A stretch of 64,000 bases of DNA from Candidatus Sumerlaea chitinivorans (GTDB taxonomy: Bacteria; Sumerlaeota; Sumerlaeia; Sumerlaeales; Sumerlaeaceae), in the NCBI GenBank assembly GCA_003290465.1, contig CP030759.1, positions 2,988,572-3,052,571 of the forward strand, read 5' to 3'. Shown here in pieces: positions 54,032 to 62,817 of this stretch (positions are counted from its first letter, which is position 1; each line of letters starts with the position of its first letter). The translations under genes and the position numbers were made by a program. The notes beneath the pieces are model-generated. The model was given only the letters and a program-made list of their open reading frames with translations. It was not told the origin of the DNA and made no database searches.

Positions 54032-54889
54032 GTGCGAATCATGCGCACGAGTTTGGCAGTGCTTATTGCAATGACGGTCTTTCTGGTGGGGTGGCTCCCC
54101 CGCCCAGTGAGAGCCGAGGAGTTCCTCCTGCCCGATGCTCAGGAACTGGCAACGCTACCTCCGGAAGCTCTCACGTTCTATGCGCAAGGCATCAAAGCAT
54201 TGGATCACATTAACTACGAAGCAGCTTACGAGTCGCTTTCAAAAGCCGCGGTTCTTCAGCCCAATGCTGTGCGGCTCAATCTCATTGTCGCGGCCTTGGC
54301 GCTCAAGTTTGGGCGCTCGAAAAAAGCGGACGAGGCCAAGGAGTACTACGAGACGGCAATAGCGTCGTACCAAAACATTCTTCAGGTGCGTGGGTTGGAT
54401 CCGATCCTGCGGCGGAATGTCCAAAACCGACTCAAAATTGCTATTGAGGAACGCGACAACCTTTCTCAGCGCGATGCGCAGCGCGAGGGGAAAGGTGGGC
54501 TGTTTATCCAGAAGTACAACCGGGAACTCGTGGAGGCAAAGGCTACGCCGAAGCCGACACCCGCAGCACCGGCGGTTCCGGGAGCCCCTGGTATGCCTGC
54601 GTTGCCCGGTGCCGTGCCAGTTCAGGCTCCGTATGGTCAGCCCCAACCCGGCGTGGCCCAGATCCCAGCGCTGCCGCAGGCTCCGGCTTATCCGGGAGCT
54701 GAGACTCCTGCCCCCGCGCTACAGCCCGGCGCGGCAACGGCGGTCGGAATTGATGTGCCGCCTGCAGAGCCTGGCATGCCCGCCCCGCAACCGATGCCGG
54801 GGCAGCCGGGGGGAATGCCTGGTCTTCCGCCGCTGCCGGGGGCTGGAGGGCAACCTGCTGCTCCAGCTGGCCAGCCCCCTCTCATTTAG
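54032..54889 (+). CDS. Secreted TPR-like protein with proline/glycine-rich tail
   Basis: The 285-residue product (GTG at 54032; an ATG at 54041 is also possible) has a signal peptide SLAVLIAMTVFLVGWLPRPV ending at RAEE. Residues about 40-135 contain two TPR-like helix pairs (LTFYAQGIKALDHINYEAAY and YETAIASYQNILQVRG). From about 170 on the chain is disordered and rich in Pro, Gly, Ala and Gln. Such tails occur on periplasmic or outer-membrane-associated proteins. Function unknown. Confidence 0.75.
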   Translation: MRIMRTSLAVLIAMTVFLVGWLPRPVRAEEFLLPDAQELATLPPEALTFYAQGIKALDHINYEAAYESLSKAAVLQPNAVRLNLIVAALALKFGRSKKADEAKEYYETAIASYQNILQVRGLDPILRRNVQNRLKIAIEERDNLSQRDAQREGKGGLFIQKYNRELVEAKATPKPTPAAPAVPGAPGMPALPGAVPVQAPYGQPQPGVAQIPALPQAPAYPGAETPAPALQPGAATAVGIDVPPAEPGMPAPQPMPGQPGGMPGLPPLPGAGGQPAAPAGQPPLI

Positions 54890-55025
54890 AGTTATCTGAA
54901 CTGTGGCTAAGTCTCGGCGATCGCCCCAAGGGAATAGCCATGGGGTGCTGTTGACCACGCGTTCCGGGTGAATAAGCTTCAAAAAACAGGGCTAAGAGTT
55001 CAATGCCCAACGACCATGGAAAGAC

Positions 55026-55054
55026 TTGCATAGTGTAGGACCGGAGCGTAGGAT
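55026..55054 (+). promoter_or_regulatory. Candidate sigma-70-type promoter for nusA
   Basis: TTGCAT (55026-55031) and TAGGAT (55049-55054) are 17 bases apart. It would start RNA near 55061, just before the hairpin at 55075 and about 100 bases before nusA. Confidence 0.4.
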
Positions 55055-55074
55055 AGGATAACGTTGCAGCCGAG

Positions 55075-55104
55075 AAGTGGGCGCAAACGCCCACTTTTTG
55101 TTTT
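55075..55104 (+). terminator. Intrinsic terminator upstream of nusA
   Basis: AAGTGGGCG (55075-55083) pairs perfectly with CGCCCACTT (55088-55096) around a CAAA loop, followed by TTTGTTTT. It ends the preceding TPR gene about 190 bases after its stop, or, if the promoter just upstream is real, acts within the nusA leader. Confidence 0.8.
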
Positions 55105-55157
55105 GCAGCTCTTTACGCGGACAACGGGCAAGGTGAGCTGAGCGAGGTGAGAAGACA

Positions 55158-56564
55158 ATGAATGCAAACGAACTCAAAGCATTGGTGCAGTACTATGCCA
55201 AAGAACGTGAGTTGGATTTGCAGGTGGTGGCGAAGGCCATCGAGGATTCCATTGTCGCTGCTGCCCGCAAAAGCTCTCTTTCACAGTTTAAGGAGCCGCG
55301 CGCCCAGCTTGACCCCACAACCGGCGTACTTCATCTTTGGGTGAAAAAAACAGTGGTGAGCACGGTGACCTCTGCGCGAACGCAGATTTCTCTTCGCGAC
55401 GCCAAGAAAATCAACAAAGACGTCGCAGTGGGCGACGAAATCGAGGTGGAGGTGGATCCGGCTGTTTTAGGGCATCTCGCCATTGCCAACATGAAACAAT
55501 TTTTGATTCAAAAGTTGCGCGAGGCAGAGCGAAACAAAATCTACAATGAGTGGCATGACCGTGTGGGCGAAGTTGTGACGGCAACCGTGCAGCGTTACGA
55601 GCACCGCGACCTCATTGTACAATTGGGTAGAGCCGAAGCTCTCTTGCCCGCAAAAGAGTTGCCACCGAACGCCCGCTATCGCCAAGGGGATAAGATCAAG
55701 GTCCTCGTCACCCGCGTCGAAAAACGCGATGGCCACGGCCCCATGATCACCGTGTCACGCACACATCCAGAGCTCGTCGTGAAGCTTTTCGAACAGGAAG
55801 TGCCAGAAGTTGCGGACGGAACGGTGGAAATCGTCAAGGTGGCCCGCGACCCCGGCGTTCGCACGAAATTGGCTGTGCAAAGCAAGAACCCAGACGTGGA
55901 TCCGGTAGGGGCGTGCGTAGGTGTGGGCGGATCCCGCGTTCAGATGATTGTTCGCGAGCTGGAAAACGAGCGAATCGACATCATCCCGTATTCACCAAAG
56001 ATCGAGCAATTCGTGGCAAACGCGCTTGTCCCTGCGCAAATCTCTTCGGTGAAGGTGCTCGAGAACGAACGTAAAGCGATCGTGACGGTCAAAGAGGGCC
56101 AACTGGCGCTTGCCATTGGCAAAAGCGGCCAAAACGCTCGACTTGCGGCAAAGCTCACGGGCCTTGCCCTCGATATTCACGCAGAGGGCGAAGAGAAAAA
56201 ACTGGCGAAGGCGGATCCCAAGCGTATCCAGCGCGAGTATCTCGCCGATTTCTTAAGCCAAGAGAAACTCACGGATTCACAGACCGTTGAGATGTTCCTA
56301 AACGCTGGGTACGAGAGTGTGGAAGCAATCGCCAACGCCGATGCCCATGACATTGCCAAGCTCTTGGATCGCGACGTGGATTGGGCTGAGGAGTTTGTTG
56401 ATGATGCGCGCGCGTATGTTGAGCAGCTACGCGAAATGCGCAAAACGACATTTGGAACGGACGAAACCAACGCCAATGCAGAAACAGACCGACTCCAGAC
56501 CGCGCAACCGCAAGAAGCAACTTCAGCTGACGCAAATGCCGGTGGAACGCAGAATGCAAGTTAG
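55158..56564 (+). CDS. nusA: Transcription termination/antitermination factor NusA
   Basis: Binds RNA polymerase and nascent RNA and controls pausing and termination. The 468-residue protein has the N-terminal polymerase-binding domain (1-125), an S1 domain (about 135-200), and KH1 and KH2 with ACVGVGGSRVQMIVREL and LALAIGKSGQNARLAAKLTG. A C-terminal helix-hairpin-helix region (TVEMFLNAGYESVEAIANAD, with NADAHDIAKLLD) and an Asn/Thr/Gln/Ala-rich tail follow. Unusually for nusA, neither rimP upstream nor infB downstream is found, so the common operon is broken here. Confidence 0.96.
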   Translation: MNANELKALVQYYAKERELDLQVVAKAIEDSIVAAARKSSLSQFKEPRAQLDPTTGVLHLWVKKTVVSTVTSARTQISLRDAKKINKDVAVGDEIEVEVDPAVLGHLAIANMKQFLIQKLREAERNKIYNEWHDRVGEVVTATVQRYEHRDLIVQLGRAEALLPAKELPPNARYRQGDKIKVLVTRVEKRDGHGPMITVSRTHPELVVKLFEQEVPEVADGTVEIVKVARDPGVRTKLAVQSKNPDVDPVGACVGVGGSRVQMIVRELENERIDIIPYSPKIEQFVANALVPAQISSVKVLENERKAIVTVKEGQLALAIGKSGQNARLAAKLTGLALDIHAEGEEKKLAKADPKRIQREYLADFLSQEKLTDSQTVEMFLNAGYESVEAIANADAHDIAKLLDRDVDWAEEFVDDARAYVEQLREMRKTTFGTDETNANAETDRLQTAQPQEATSADANAGGTQNAS

Positions 56565-56729
56565 CGGAACTTTGATTCGTTGGTTCTGCCGATCTTGAAA
56601 ATTTTGCAGACGTGCATTGGTAGCGCCCGCAGCCTGACTCAAAGTGACGCGCTGAAGGGCAACGGATCGGATCGGAAAGACGTTGGGAACCGGAGTTGGC
56701 ATGGCCCGTTCTGATAGAGGTGCAGTGTT

Positions 56730-57191
56730 ATGAGCGAGGTGACCAATAAGATTTCGCACGAGCCTAACCACCCACAAGCGGAAAAGCCCCTTGAGGCTTC
56801 TCCCGAGAAGACCGCTGCTCCTACTCCTACGGAAGCGAAAGTTGGGGGAGAAGTGACATCGGGCGAAGCAAAAGGGACGCAGAAGGCTTCAGAAGCAACG
56901 GATGCCGTGTCACCGGCAGAATCTGCGGCTGCTCCAAAATCTCCCTCGCCTCTTGCTCAGCCAAACAAGAAGGAAATTCCACCAGCGCCCGAGACCAAGA
57001 CGCGTCTCGGCGCAAGGCTTGACGATCCTGAACTCCAGCTAAGCCATTTCCACGTGGCCCGTGTTTTAAAACGAGTGCTCCTCGTGGGGGTGGTGACGCT
57101 TGCGCTTGTGGTGGGAGTCGAACTCTTTATTCGTTCTGTGCTCCTTCCCGCAGGAGTGATCCACCGTGCAGTGAGTCAACAGTCACGCTAA
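56730..57191 (+). CDS. Low-complexity protein with one C-terminal membrane helix
   Basis: The 153-residue product has about 100 residues of Ala/Pro/Glu/Lys/Thr-rich, probably disordered sequence, then DDPELQLSHFHVARVLKRV and a helix VLLVGVVTLALVVGVELFI with a short C terminus. I do not recognise the family. It sits between nusA and the cupredoxin-like gene, and its stop overlaps the ATG of the latter by one base (TAATG), which argues that both are translated together. Confidence 0.6.
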   Translation: MSEVTNKISHEPNHPQAEKPLEASPEKTAAPTPTEAKVGGEVTSGEAKGTQKASEATDAVSPAESAAAPKSPSPLAQPNKKEIPPAPETKTRLGARLDDPELQLSHFHVARVLKRVLLVGVVTLALVVGVELFIRSVLLPAGVIHRAVSQQSR

Positions 57192-58120
57192 TGTGCGGCT
57201 CAAAAACCATTTGGTACGATTGCAAATGTTTTTCACGGCGTGGGGGCCTCTGCGCATATCGGGGCCTGTTATACAGAGTAAGCTGTCGTGGTAGGCGCGG
57301 GTCAGTTCGCCGAATCGCGTCGGCATGGTTGCGAAAGGTTTCAGCGCCTCTGCTCTGCAGTTGGTTTTTATTTGGTGTGAATGCGTTCGTCTGTTTGCCA
57401 ACTGCACAGGGAGCGCCTTCCGTGCCTGCGGCAATCGTCGGGAAGGTTTTGTGGAAAGGTGTACTTCCGCCAGCCGACGCTTTCGAGGTGGAAGTGGATG
57501 TTTCAGCCTGCGCGCCACGTGGAGCCTTGCCCAACAATCGCGTGGAGATCGATCCGACTTCTCGTGGCGTACGAAATGCAGTTGTTTGGCTTAATCCCAA
57601 ACCCGAGCAAATGGGGAGTGAGGAACTCACAACGAAAACGGGTTCGCAATTTGAGTTTCGGCGCTGCCAAATCGAACCTTCGCTTGTTTTGGTCTCGCGC
57701 GGAGCACGGGTTGTGTTCACCAACTTAGATAGCGTCATTCACTATGTGGAGGTGAAGGCCTCGAAGGCAGCCACGCGAACGTTCACGCTTCCCGCAGTGG
57801 GTTCCAGCGAATTTCTGCGGCCTACAGAACTGGGCTTTTACGAGGTCCGGTGTAAGCGGCATCCGTGGGAGAGCGCGACAATTGTGGTGGCCGACCATCC
57901 GTATTACACGGTCACAGACTCAAGTGGGCGCTTTACCCTCGAAGGGGTTGCGCCGGGTGTCTACACGCTCCATGTTTGGCATGGTGGCATGGGCGCAACC
58001 CCGATTCGCGAAGGGGGGCTTGTGCGAGGTTACCGTTTCTCGGATCCAGTGCAAGCACGCAAGCGAGTTATCGTTCGATCGGGAGAGGCAACAGAAGTGT
58101 CCGTTGAACTGAGCGAATAG
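57191..58120 (+). CDS. Secreted cupredoxin-like protein with carboxypeptidase-regulatory domain
   Basis: The 309-residue product overlaps the preceding gene by one base. The ATG at 57191 leaves about 45 extra residues before a signal peptide (LLCSWFLFGVNAFVCLPTAQ), so a later TTG near 57329 may be the real start. Residues about 80-235 are a cupredoxin-like sandwich: His in VIHYVEV, and Cys and His in YEVRCKRHPWESATIVV, which fit the His-Cys-His copper set; the usual fourth ligand methionine is not obvious. From about 240 a carboxypeptidase-regulatory-like unit follows (SGRFTLEGVAPGVYTLHVWH). This pairing is seen in bacterial proteins of unknown role near copper or electron-transfer genes. Confidence 0.75.
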   Translation: MCGSKTIWYDCKCFSRRGGLCAYRGLLYRVSCRGRRGSVRRIASAWLRKVSAPLLCSWFLFGVNAFVCLPTAQGAPSVPAAIVGKVLWKGVLPPADAFEVEVDVSACAPRGALPNNRVEIDPTSRGVRNAVVWLNPKPEQMGSEELTTKTGSQFEFRRCQIEPSLVLVSRGARVVFTNLDSVIHYVEVKASKAATRTFTLPAVGSSEFLRPTELGFYEVRCKRHPWESATIVVADHPYYTVTDSSGRFTLEGVAPGVYTLHVWHGGMGATPIREGGLVRGYRFSDPVQARKRVIVRSGEATEVSVELSE

Positions 58121-58208
58121 AGTGTGCTGGCTCTATGGATGGAACTCGACTGTGCTGGATGCGTGCGGTGCACCCGACAACCCCCTCTACATTAGCGGTT
58201 GCGCGTTC

Positions 58209-61200
58209 TTAGACAGGCACGGCTGCGGATATTTCGTCACCCGCACTGCGAGGCTGAGCTCTTGTGAACTCGTTGAGCACCTGCTTCAGCATTGCCACAG
58301 CTTCTTCGAGCTGTGGGCGGTGAGCCCAATCGTCGTAGTGAAATTCAAGTGAGTTCGGGTTGTTCACAAACACTTTCGGGCCCTCGCTACGCAAGAGTTT
58401 ACGAATGGTTGGCCCCAGTTCGTTTACGGCATCGGGTCGGTGGATCTCGAAGCCGTGACGGGTCGCTGCGATCTTGCGAATCGAGAGTTTCCGGCCGAGA
58501 ATCCGAAGTTTTGCGATCGACATGAGGTTGACCACTGGTTGGGGAAGCGTACTTACCACAGTTCCGTCGTCGCGCGAAATTTCCACTTCGCCGTAGCGAT
58601 CTCGTAGTTCTTCCGTGATTGCATCAAGCTGTGCAAGGGTGGTTGCCTCGGCAATCCGCTTGTAAACCATGAAGCGCTGGCCTTCCACCGGAATGTAGGA
58701 AGCGGGCAGGTAGGCGTTTGTGGACCACTGGATTTCCGTTTCCAGTTCTTCCTCGCGGAGTGAACCCGTGAGAGCCTCCACGGCTTCTTCGAGCATTTTG
58801 CAGTAGAGCTCAAACCCAACGTCTGCCATCGTGCCGTGTTGCTCGCGTCCCAGCAGATTCCCAGCCCCCCGGATCTCGAGATCCCGCATCGCGATATTGA
58901 AACCGCTGCCAAGCTCCACGAACTCTTCAATGGCGGCGAGCCGTGCTACGGCCGATTCTGTAATCGGCTGGCCTTGGGGCACCACGAGGTAGGCATAGGC
59001 CTGACGATTTTCCCGGCCCACCCGACCGCGCAGTTGGTAAAGCTGGGCCAAACCAAATGCATCGGCGCGGTTGATGATGATGGTGTTCACATTCGGGATG
59101 TCGAGGCCGTTCTCGATGATCGTTGTCGAGACGAGCACGTCGTACTTGCCATCGATAAAATCCATCATCACCTGTTCAAGCTCGCCATCGGGCATTTGTC
59201 CGTGGGCGATTGCAATGCGCGCAGAGGGCACAATTTCCTGAAGGCGTCGCGCAACTTCATGGATGTTGTGCACACGATTGTGAACGAAGAACACTTGTCC
59301 GCCGCGATTGAGTTCACGCAGAATTGCTTCTTCGATCTGCTCGGCGTCGAAGTGAATGATCCGAGTCTTCACGGGGTGTCGGTCGGCGGGCGGTGTCGCA
59401 ATCAGGCTCATATCGCGCAGACCACTCAGTGCCATGTACAGCGTACGCGGAATCGGGGTTGCCGTTAGCGTCAGGAAATCGACGCTTGCTCGCAGTTCCT
59501 TGAGCCGCTCCTTCTGCTTCACCCCGAACCGCTGCTCTTCGTCCACGATTACCAATCCCAAATCGCGAAACTGAACGCTCTTTGAAAGAAGGGCGTGCGT
59601 TCCCACGACCATGTTCACGATTCCCGACTTAAGCCCCGCAAGAATCTCTTTCGTCTCCTTGGTGGTTTTGAAGCGCGAGAGCATTTCGACCCGGATCGGA
59701 TAGTCGGCAAAACGTTCCCGGAACGTGTTATAATGTTGTTGGGCAAGGATGGTGGTGGGGCAGAGAAGCGCCACTTGCTTGCCCTCTTGAATGGCTTTGA
59801 AGGCGGCGCGAATGGCGACTTCCGTCTTGCCGAAGCCGACGTCACCACAGATTAGGCGGTCCATGGGCTTCGGCTCGCACATATCCCGCTTAACTTCTTC
59901 GATGGCGCGCAACTGATCGGGGGTCTCAGTATAAAGGAATGCCGCTTCGAACTCCCGTTGTTCGGCTGTGTCTGGGCCAAAGGCATAGCCTTTTGCAGCC
60001 GCACGTCGAGCATAGAGCTGGAGTAATTCTTTAGCGAGTTTCTCAACGGCTTCCTGACTTTTGCGCCGTCGCCGTGTCCAGTTCTTCGTCCCAAGTTTGT
60101 CAAGATGGATTTCCCCCTGCTCGGGGGCAGAGTATTTGTGGACGAAGGCGATCTTTTCGACGGGGACAAGGAGCTTGTCATCGTCGGCATAGGTAAGCTC
60201 AAGGAAGTCGCAAACCTTACCGTCCACCTGCTGAGTCCGGATGCCTTCGAAGCGGCCGATGCCGTGTTCGAGATGCACGACGTAGTCACCTTTTTGAATC
60301 TGGCGCACGTCGGGAATAGGGGTGCCTTTATAGAGTTTGCGGTAGACAGGGCGGCGGCGATACCGACCGAAGATCTCTCGATCGGTCACCACATAGAGGC
60401 CTGCTTCGGGCATTACGAAGCCATTGTGGAGCAGACCCGTCGTCAGAATAACCTCAGGGAGCCGCTCAAGGGGCGATGCTTCCACCACTCGCCGAACGGT
60501 CTGACGCAACGCTGCATCTTCAATCTCCTCCGGAGCAACACAGGGGTCAGGGATGATGACGACCCCCACGTCATTTTCGACGAGAAGTTCCTTAAGTCGT
60601 TCAGCCTGTCCGAGATTGTCACAGACGACCGCCACTCGAAACTCCTCGGCGAGGCGCTTTCGAAACTCAGTCAGATATTTCTCGAACGAGGGCGGCATCG
60701 TCTCGAATGAATGGGTTTCGATCGAGATCGTGGCCGGGGTCTCAGCTAACAAAGTGTGATGAATCTGCACAAATTGCGAGGCCCGACTCATCACTTGCTG
60801 AAGATCCGCATAGAGGATCGAAGGCGCGGGCAAATGATCGCTGCGAGCGGAATACTCCCGATATTGCCGCTCTCTTACTTGGCGGAAGCGCTCATCCAAC
60901 AAGGGATAAAGTTCTGCGTTATCGAAAACCAGAAGCGCATCAGGGGGCAGCAGATCCAAAAGTTGTACCAAGGGTAGCTCGCTTGGCGTGCGCCCCCCTT
61001 GGTTATCACTTGTCCCATCTCCCGAAACGTGGTCTTCAGCCGCATTCGAGTCGTGTAAACTCAGAGGGGCTGTCGCGAGAGCGGCCTCGATGAGGACCCG
61101 TTCTCGTGCAGGTAAAATGGTAACTGACTCCAGCTCCCCCAGTTGGCGTAAGGAGCGCTGGGTGTGGACGTCAAACCAGCGAATGCTCTCGATTTCGAGA

Positions 61201-61979
61201 CCAAACAGATCAATACGTAGAGCATGTTCGGTGTGCAGCGGAAAAATATCCACAATTCCGCCCCGAATGGAGAACTCCCCACGCGCCTCCACCGTCGGTA
61301 CGCGCTCGTAACCGAGTTCAGTTGCCCACTGAGCAAACGCCTGAGTGTCAAACGGTTGACCCCATTGAATCTCAATGCGGTGTTTCCGCACCATTTCCAG
61401 AGGGGCGACCCGGGCAAACAGGGCTTCGATAGAAGTCACGCACACACTGGCAGGGTGGTCAGTGATATCAGGGCGACGCGGTTTCTCTCCCAACGATGCC
61501 AAATGATGAAAGAACTCCAGATGTTTGACTTGCTCCTCGAGATAGGGTTCATCGGGCTCATAAGGTAGAAGTTGCGACTTGGGGTAGTGAAAGACTTGGG
61601 GCAACCCAAAGAACGCAACTTCGTCCGCAAGCTCTGCGGCGCGCTCAACATTCGCCGTAACGAGGACAATGAGCGAGGGACGGTGCGTTGCGGAGTCCCT
61701 GCCAACAGCCCCACTCTCGTGGGAGGCAGTGCGACTGGCCAATTTCGAAAGGTGCCCGGCTTCCTCGGTTGTTCGAGCGCTCCGTTCAGCGTTGGCCGGA
61801 ACATTTGATCTCGAACCGACGTGCGCAAGGGCCGCCGTCAGGCCAGCCAGAGCCCCGGCTCGCAACCCTTTCATACTCACGGCGCGCCCGGGCTTTGCTC
61901 GCTCAAGCTCACGCACAAGCCGCCGATAGCTCTGAGTCTCGCGAATCGACTGCAAAAGTATGTCGTTCAGAGTGGGCAT
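58209..61979 (-). CDS. mfd: Transcription-repair coupling factor Mfd
   Basis: DNA translocase that removes stalled RNA polymerase and recruits UvrA. The 1256-residue protein has the UvrB-homology region at the N terminus, with an added Ser/Ala/Glu-rich insertion of roughly 50 residues near 60-110. The polymerase-interaction segment includes KGDYVVHLEHGIGRFEGI. The motor has Walker A in ICGDVGFGKTEVAIRAAFKA, the box VIVDEEQRFGVKQKE, TATPIPRTLYMALSG and VSTTIIENGLDIPN. The C-terminal TRCF domain is intact. Length is within the normal range. It is transcribed toward the cupredoxin gene with 88 bases between the stops. Confidence 0.97.
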   Translation of the reverse strand: MPTLNDILLQSIRETQSYRRLVRELERAKPGRAVSMKGLRAGALAGLTAALAHVGSRSNVPANAERSARTTEEAGHLSKLASRTASHESGAVGRDSATHRPSLIVLVTANVERAAELADEVAFFGLPQVFHYPKSQLLPYEPDEPYLEEQVKHLEFFHHLASLGEKPRRPDITDHPASVCVTSIEALFARVAPLEMVRKHRIEIQWGQPFDTQAFAQWATELGYERVPTVEARGEFSIRGGIVDIFPLHTEHALRIDLFGLEIESIRWFDVHTQRSLRQLGELESVTILPARERVLIEAALATAPLSLHDSNAAEDHVSGDGTSDNQGGRTPSELPLVQLLDLLPPDALLVFDNAELYPLLDERFRQVRERQYREYSARSDHLPAPSILYADLQQVMSRASQFVQIHHTLLAETPATISIETHSFETMPPSFEKYLTEFRKRLAEEFRVAVVCDNLGQAERLKELLVENDVGVVIIPDPCVAPEEIEDAALRQTVRRVVEASPLERLPEVILTTGLLHNGFVMPEAGLYVVTDREIFGRYRRRPVYRKLYKGTPIPDVRQIQKGDYVVHLEHGIGRFEGIRTQQVDGKVCDFLELTYADDDKLLVPVEKIAFVHKYSAPEQGEIHLDKLGTKNWTRRRRKSQEAVEKLAKELLQLYARRAAAKGYAFGPDTAEQREFEAAFLYTETPDQLRAIEEVKRDMCEPKPMDRLICGDVGFGKTEVAIRAAFKAIQEGKQVALLCPTTILAQQHYNTFRERFADYPIRVEMLSRFKTTKETKEILAGLKSGIVNMVVGTHALLSKSVQFRDLGLVIVDEEQRFGVKQKERLKELRASVDFLTLTATPIPRTLYMALSGLRDMSLIATPPADRHPVKTRIIHFDAEQIEEAILRELNRGGQVFFVHNRVHNIHEVARRLQEIVPSARIAIAHGQMPDGELEQVMMDFIDGKYDVLVSTTIIENGLDIPNVNTIIINRADAFGLAQLYQLRGRVGRENRQAYAYLVVPQGQPITESAVARLAAIEEFVELGSGFNIAMRDLEIRGAGNLLGREQHGTMADVGFELYCKMLEEAVEALTGSLREEELETEIQWSTNAYLPASYIPVEGQRFMVYKRIAEATTLAQLDAITEELRDRYGEVEISRDDGTVVSTLPQPVVNLMSIAKLRILGRKLSIRKIAATRHGFEIHRPDAVNELGPTIRKLLRSEGPKVFVNNPNSLEFHYDDWAHRPQLEEAVAMLKQVLNEFTRAQPRSAGDEISAAVPV

Positions 61980-62817
61980 GGGGTCAGTCCGAAATCGTGA
62001 TCGCGTTTTTCGTGCTGTAGCTCCAACACTCGCAGACTATGCACAGTACATCGAGGCCATATGCAACCCAAGGGCGCAGCACAACACCAGACGTTCAGGG
62101 ACGGCCGCCCTCCTTGGCGACGCCCAAATTCCGGTTACGTTCCGCGCCCGCTCCTATTCAGCTCCTTTTAGTCCGCAGACTCCGGGGGTTCGCGAACAAT
62201 TCAGAAAAAAACGAATCAGTGTTGACAGAGTACCGATTTGGTACCATATACTGTGGGCGTTGCGGGTAATGATCGCAGAGAACGCGGCGTACCCATACCT
62301 TTTGCGTGGGAGAGTTGGGTCGTGGTATGAGACAGAAATGTGAAATTAGATTTGTAGGCAGATTCGGTTTGACTTTTGCCAACGAAGGCCCCTTTTACGT
62401 AAAACCGAAAGGGGTAAAGTTAATAGGGTAAGGACGCACAACGCGTCGCTGATAAAATAAAGCAGCAACCGGGAGATGTGGCAGGTACGCTGGGTGATAC
62501 CATCTCGCAACTCGATCATTCCCGCATAGGATGATTACTGCAGACGATACGGCGCGAGGTCGTCGCACTTTTTTGAGCGAGTACCTCGTGCCGGATCGGA
62601 CCGAAAGGCCGACGGCATGAGAGAGTGAGGATGGTTTTGGGTATGGTGAGTGGGTCAAGCAGGCGGAAACACCGCGCTGGAGTGAATAAGAACCGTTTTC
62701 AAACCGAGGGGTCTCCCCATCTCTGGCCATCGCCGTTCAGAGAATTCCCATCTTTTTCTCCATCCATGTCCTCTCACACACTGACGCAAGACGAAATCCA
62801 TTCAGGGAGCGGAGCAA
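61980..62817. other. 838-base divergent region between mfd and the right-edge gene
   Basis: No protein-coding frame of note. It holds a candidate promoter with a palindrome (62222-62252) and hairpins at 62389-62414 (CCCCTTT with AAAGGGG) and 62423-62437 (GACGC with GCGTC). AGGGAG at 62805-62810 is the ribosome site of the next gene. If the promoter drives that gene its leader would be about 560 bases, long enough to hide a structured RNA. I match no known riboswitch. Confidence 0.45.
62222..62252 (+). promoter_or_regulatory. Candidate promoter with embedded inverted repeat
   Basis: TTGACA (62222-62227) is followed by TATACT (62247-62252) with a 19-base spacer, slightly long. GTACC (62230-62234) and GGTAC (62240-62244) form an inverted repeat lying inside the spacer, a repressor position. 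Confidence 0.35.

Noticed and set aside
62341-62560. Possible riboswitch upstream of the glycine-rich gene
   Set aside because: Two short hairpins are present, but I find no conserved core of c-di-GMP, cobalamin, TPP, fluoride or SAM switches.
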